From assembly GCA_002390165.1 (NCBI GenBank), contig DGOU01000121.1, forward strand, positions 2,474 through 11,445: a stretch of 8,972 nt of DNA, written 5' to 3'. The position numbers and the translations under genes were made by a program. The notes beneath the pieces are model-generated. The model had not been told where the DNA came from. It saw nothing but the letters and a program-made list of their open reading frames with translations, and searched no databases. Of this stretch, positions 6,345 through 8,972 are shown piece by piece (position 1 is the stretch's first letter; every line of letters starts with the position of its first letter). The DNA comes from Lutibacter sp. UBA4458 (GTDB lineage: Bacteria > Bacteroidota > Bacteroidia > Flavobacteriales > Flavobacteriaceae).

Positions 6345-7490
6345 TTCCTCTTTTACAGTTTTATTTAATCCTTTTTTATTCACTAAAACGGAGATGGTTT
6401 TTAATTTAAAATAAGCTTTACTCATATAAACAAATCCGCCGTTTCCAATTCTATCTCCAGTGGTTCCCCAAGAGTTTTTTATTTTATAATATTCATTATG
6501 ATGTTGATCTTTTACCATACCAACAATTTGCATTAAATGATCATCGGTGGTATTATAATTTTCAAATTCTTGTTGCCTAAATTCAGAAGAAATTTCTTTT
6601 TCTGTAACAATATAAGTCATCGCTTTTTCATTGTCAGATAGGTTTTTAGGCTCTACTGCAACACCATATTTTTGAGAAAATGTTTTTTCAGAAACATCAC
6701 AATCTATAGCTAAAGTATAACCGTTTTTTAAAGCCATATCTACAGCGCTAACTAATTCATTTAATGGTAAATTATAAAAACTTCCATTTGCAAAATTATC
6801 AGGAATATTTAATATAAATTTAGTGTAAAAAGGTTGTTGTAAAAATGAAGTTAAAGTCACATAATCATTTGGATTGATATGTGTCATTTTTAAGAATGTT
6901 TTTGGTGAATAATAAACACCATCGTACATAAATTTCTCTGGTGTTTTTCCAATAGTAACATTTAAAATAGAATCTACCTCTTTTCTCCAATTTGGATGCT
7001 TAGAATTTTTATCATTTTTAATGTATGCATCTAATACTTTTTGTAGTGCTGGTACAATTTTAGAATGATTATATTTTGTTTCACCATTTACTAACCCAGA
7101 AAATGCACTTTCAGGAACTATACCATAATTTTGTAAAGAATGGATGACATCATGTGCCAATCCTCCTTCATCAAATTGAGTTTTACCTTGACGCATTACA
7201 TAATCCCACGCTTTAATTGGGTAAGTGTTTCTTACCGTGTACATTTCAGAAATATCAATTTTTTTACCAATGTTTTTGTAAATTTCTGATTCAATAAAGG
7301 AAGATGTAGAAAAGCTCCAACAGGTGCCAGTATAACCTTGACTTTTAACATTAGAAGCTTCAATATCTATAACAGGTGTAAATATGTATTTTTCAGCTTT
7401 TGGAATTTTTACATTTATCACATTGCCTTCCTGGGCAAAAAATAATTGAGAAATTGCTAAAAATGTAATTGAAAATAATAGTTTTTTCAT
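6333..7490 (-). CDS. Secreted C1 (papain-like) cysteine peptidase, bleomycin-hydrolase type
   Basis: A 385-residue precursor. Residues 1-19 form a signal peptide (MKK, hydrophobic core, FFA) with likely cleavage before Gln20, so the enzyme is exported. The active-site block QGYTGTCWSFSTSSF has oxyanion Gln51 and nucleophile Cys57. DDHLMQIVGM gives His318 and YKIKNSWGTTGD gives Asn339, so the papain triad is complete. GGLAHDVIHSLQNYGIVPES at 109-128 follows the bleomycin hydrolase/PepC pattern, but those enzymes are cytosolic and about 450 residues long. The open frame extends upstream to 7574, but the ATG at 7490 is preferred because it gives a clean signal peptide and avoids overlap with the preceding gene. 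The upstream esterase-like gene ends 7 nt before this ATG, so the two are probably co-transcribed. The target protein or peptide is unknown. Confidence 0.9.
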   Translation of the reverse strand: MKKLLFSITFLAISQLFFAQEGNVINVKIPKAEKYIFTPVIDIEASNVKSQGYTGTCWSFSTSSFIESEIYKNIGKKIDISEMYTVRNTYPIKAWDYVMRQGKTQFDEGGLAHDVIHSLQNYGIVPESAFSGLVNGETKYNHSKIVPALQKVLDAYIKNDKNSKHPNWRKEVDSILNVTIGKTPEKFMYDGVYYSPKTFLKMTHINPNDYVTLTSFLQQPFYTKFILNIPDNFANGSFYNLPLNELVSAVDMALKNGYTLAIDCDVSEKTFSQKYGVAVEPKNLSDNEKAMTYIVTEKEISSEFRQQEFENYNTTDDHLMQIVGMVKDQHHNEYYKIKNSWGTTGDRIGNGGFVYMSKAYFKLKTISVLVNKKGLNKTVKEELKI

Positions 7491-7497
7491 TGTTGAT

Positions 7498-8700
7498 TTA
7501 GTTTTTTGGGTTTTGTTCAATAAAAGTTCCGTCTCTTTTTTGCAGAACTCGTTCAATATTCTGATAATAACCATCGGCGTTTGGATCGTCTTCAGGTAAT
7601 TTCATATAGCCATTTTTGTAATATTTTAAAGCTTGTTTTAATTTGCCTCCAGTTTCGTAATATCTTCCAATATAATAATCTCCCATAGGAGAATCTTTGT
7701 ATAATTTATTAATCATTTCACCAAAATCTTTTAAATAATCTCCATTTTCTTTATCTAAAATTATAGGTTCAATTGCAAAAATATCTTGTTCTCTAATTTT
7801 TAAATTACTACCAAATAAATATTCTATATCCACGTATTTATTTTCTAAATAGGCAATGGCATCGGCAGGAGATAAGTCTTTAACATTTTTATTAAATTCT
7901 TCTTTTGAAATTGCTGCATACATTTTAAAAATAAAAGCTAAAGCATTTGGAATAGATTCGCCTATGGATGCTGTTTTAGTACTATTTGTAAAATAATTGT
8001 ATTTGTAAATAAATTTTGGATTGTCTATGTTTTTAAGAACTAAATTGGTGCTTTTTATGTTTTTTTGCCTTTTAACAGAATTATAATTTCCATTGCTTAC
8101 ATAGTAATATTTATTTTCATCCTTTAAGGTAGTTACTTTTTGTTGTAGCATATTTGGCATATCCATTGCATAATATGGATTTATGTTAATAAAAGAATTA
8201 AATGTAGGATAATCTTCTACTAAAAAATAATTGATAAAATTGGCTGTTAACGTGTTACCTACTATAGTTTTAAATGGAGAAATTCTATAATTTTCTTCAA
8301 AATAATCTATTAGTTCACTTTTAATAAATCGGTAAAAAGCTTCGCCTTCAGTGGTAGGGAAACTATTTTCTTTTTGGTAAGAACAATCTTTATAGCGTTC
8401 ATCAAATTGATTTTGATTAATTCCTACAATAATTTGCTCGGGAGCTTTATCTTTTTTGGCAAATAAAATTGAATTACCAACATAAACATCAAATAAATAT
8501 TCAGCATCTAAAACTATTGCTAACGGATATACTTTTGTAGAATCTGTTTGATAACTATCTGGAATATAAATTTTTAAATCACGTTCATTGCCTAATTCTT
8601 TTGATTCAAATGTTTTAAGAGATAAATTTTGTGAATAATTATAATTAGAAAAGAAGAAAATTAGAAAAAAGGAAATGCTTTTTAATGAGGTAAATTTCAT
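7498..8700 (-). CDS. Secreted esterase-fold protein with TPR tail, probably non-catalytic
   Basis: A 400-residue precursor with an N-terminal hydrophobic signal (residues about 6-20, cleavage probably near YSQ at 22-24). Residues about 25-265 resemble the putative esterase/enterochelin-esterase fold (COG2819 type): RDLKIYIPDSY, YPLAIVLDAEYLF, then IVGINQN and the FIKSELIDYFEENYRI segment that normally precedes the nucleophile strand. At the elbow, where GxSxxG is expected, it reads VGNTLTANF, with Thr150 in place of Ser. The protein contains no histidine at all, so a Ser-His-Asp triad cannot exist. Residues about 340-368 look like one TPR unit (GDYYIGRYYETGGKLKQALKYY). A binding or scaffolding role is therefore more likely than hydrolysis; this is inference. 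It precedes the C1 peptidase gene by 7 nt and follows a 110-bp gap after the dehydrogenase gene. Confidence 0.8.
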   Translation of the reverse strand: MKFTSLKSISFFLIFFFSNYNYSQNLSLKTFESKELGNERDLKIYIPDSYQTDSTKVYPLAIVLDAEYLFDVYVGNSILFAKKDKAPEQIIVGINQNQFDERYKDCSYQKENSFPTTEGEAFYRFIKSELIDYFEENYRISPFKTIVGNTLTANFINYFLVEDYPTFNSFININPYYAMDMPNMLQQKVTTLKDENKYYYVSNGNYNSVKRQKNIKSTNLVLKNIDNPKFIYKYNYFTNSTKTASIGESIPNALAFIFKMYAAISKEEFNKNVKDLSPADAIAYLENKYVDIEYLFGSNLKIREQDIFAIEPIILDKENGDYLKDFGEMINKLYKDSPMGDYYIGRYYETGGKLKQALKYYKNGYMKLPEDDPNADGYYQNIERVLQKRDGTFIEQNPKN

Positions 8701-8732
8701 AGGCTAAATTTAAATAGTTTTTTAATAAAAAT

Positions 8733-8750
8733 CAAAACTAAACAAAATTA
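8733..8750 (-). promoter_or_regulatory. Possible promoter of the esterase-like/peptidase pair
   Basis: On the - strand two tandem matches to the Bacteroidota -7 element TAnnTTTG occur, TAATTTTG (8750-8743) and TAGTTTTG (8740-8733), 33-50 nt before the ATG at 8700. No clear -33 TTTG is at the expected distance upstream. The gap is long enough for a separate promoter, but readthrough from the dehydrogenase gene is also possible. Confidence 0.35.
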
Positions 8751-8761
8751 AAATAGTTTTG
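8733..8761. repeat. 8-bp inverted repeat in the leader of the esterase-like gene
   Basis: CAAAACTA (8733-8740) and TAGTTTTG (8754-8761) are reverse complements separated by 13 bp. The whole 110-bp gap (8701-8810) is A/T-rich and has no ORF. Read on either strand, an arm fits TAnnTTTG, so the repeat may be two opposing promoter-like motifs rather than an operator. The A/T richness makes a chance match fairly likely. Confidence 0.3.
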
Positions 8762-8810
8762 TTAATTTAAAATTAAAACGAAAAATTTTAACTTGTAGTG
8801 TGCCAATAGT

Positions 8811-8972
8811 TTAATTCTTTAGTTTTTGAATAGCAGCTTCAGCACAACGTTCTCCATCCATTGCGGCAGATACTATTCCACCAGCGTAACCACCACCTTC
8901 TCCACAAGGATATAAACCTTCGATTTCAGGATGTTCTAAATTTTCTTTTCGTGGAATATTAACAGGAGAAGA
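8811..8972 (-). CDS. FAD-dependent dehydrogenase (COG2509-like), C-terminal end only
   Basis: The last 53 codons and stop of a - strand gene whose start lies beyond the window. The visible sequence ends ...GLYPCGEGGGYAGGIVSAA followed by MDGERCAEAAI. This is the C-terminal FAD-binding block of the uncharacterised FAD-dependent dehydrogenase family (COG2509), where G-L-Y-P-x-G-E-G-x-G-Y-A-G-G-I contacts the flavin and the following alanine-rich helix closes the Rossmann domain. The full protein is expected to be about 500 residues long and cytosolic. The stop lies 110 bp before the esterase-like gene on the same strand. The family call is good for such a short fragment; the physiological substrate is unknown for the family. 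Confidence 0.85.
   Translation of the reverse strand, partial: SSPVNIPRKENLEHPEIEGLYPCGEGGGYAGGIVSAAMDGERCAEAAIQKLKN

Noticed and set aside
7491..7574. N-terminal extension of the C1 peptidase by 28 residues
   Set aside because: It would overlap the upstream esterase-like gene and bury the signal peptide; the ATG at 7490 gives a normal exported precursor.
1..8972. tRNA, rRNA, CRISPR array, IS or phage genes
   Set aside because: No cloverleaf-like GC-rich stretch, regularly spaced repeat array, transposase or phage protein was seen on either strand.

Overview
The window reads as chromosomal DNA of a very AT-rich member of the Bacteroidota, most likely a marine-type Flavobacteriaceae. This is inferred from strong A/T codon bias, the near absence of Shine-Dalgarno sequences, a menD leader carrying the Bacteroidota -7 motif TAnnTTTG, and protein families typical of that group: a 7TM-AraC regulator, a menF/menD pair beside a hotdog thioesterase, a CvfB-like S1 protein, and a secreted C1 peptidase related to bleomycin hydrolase.

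Left part (1-2028, + strand): the 3' tail of a hotdog (PaaI-like) thioesterase is followed after 3 nt by a membrane-anchored alpha/beta hydrolase, then by isochorismate synthase (menF, GTG start). This looks like one transcription unit for early menaquinone synthesis. From 2029 to 2215 lies a non-coding stretch with a perfect 15-bp inverted repeat enclosing 82 nt, and a 12-bp direct repeat next to the following gene.

Middle part: a 7TM AraC-type regulator on the - strand (2216-3337, possibly to 3400) separates menF from menD. It is divergent from menD, which starts at 3476 behind a good TAnnTTTG promoter. menD is followed after 2 nt by a short S1/winged-helix RNA-binding protein and after 5 nt by a DJ-1/PfpI-family protein, so these three probably form an operon. 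MenF and MenD catalyse consecutive steps (chorismate to isochorismate to SEPHCHC). The upstream hotdog protein may be the DHNA-CoA thioesterase of the same pathway.

Right part (6333-8972, - strand): a secreted papain-like (C1) peptidase overlaps the DJ-1 gene tail to tail by 12 bp. Seven bases upstream of it ends a gene for a secreted esterase-fold/TPR protein that has no histidine at all and has Thr at the expected nucleophile position, so it is probably a pseudo-enzyme. After a 110-bp AT-rich gap comes the C-terminal end of a COG2509-type FAD-dependent dehydrogenase, cut by the window edge.

No RNA gene, CRISPR array, prophage or transposase gene was seen. The least conventional items are the inverted-repeat element after menF, the membrane-anchored hydrolase in the men cluster, and the pseudo-esterase/peptidase pair. 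None of them amounts to a clearly new system on sequence alone.
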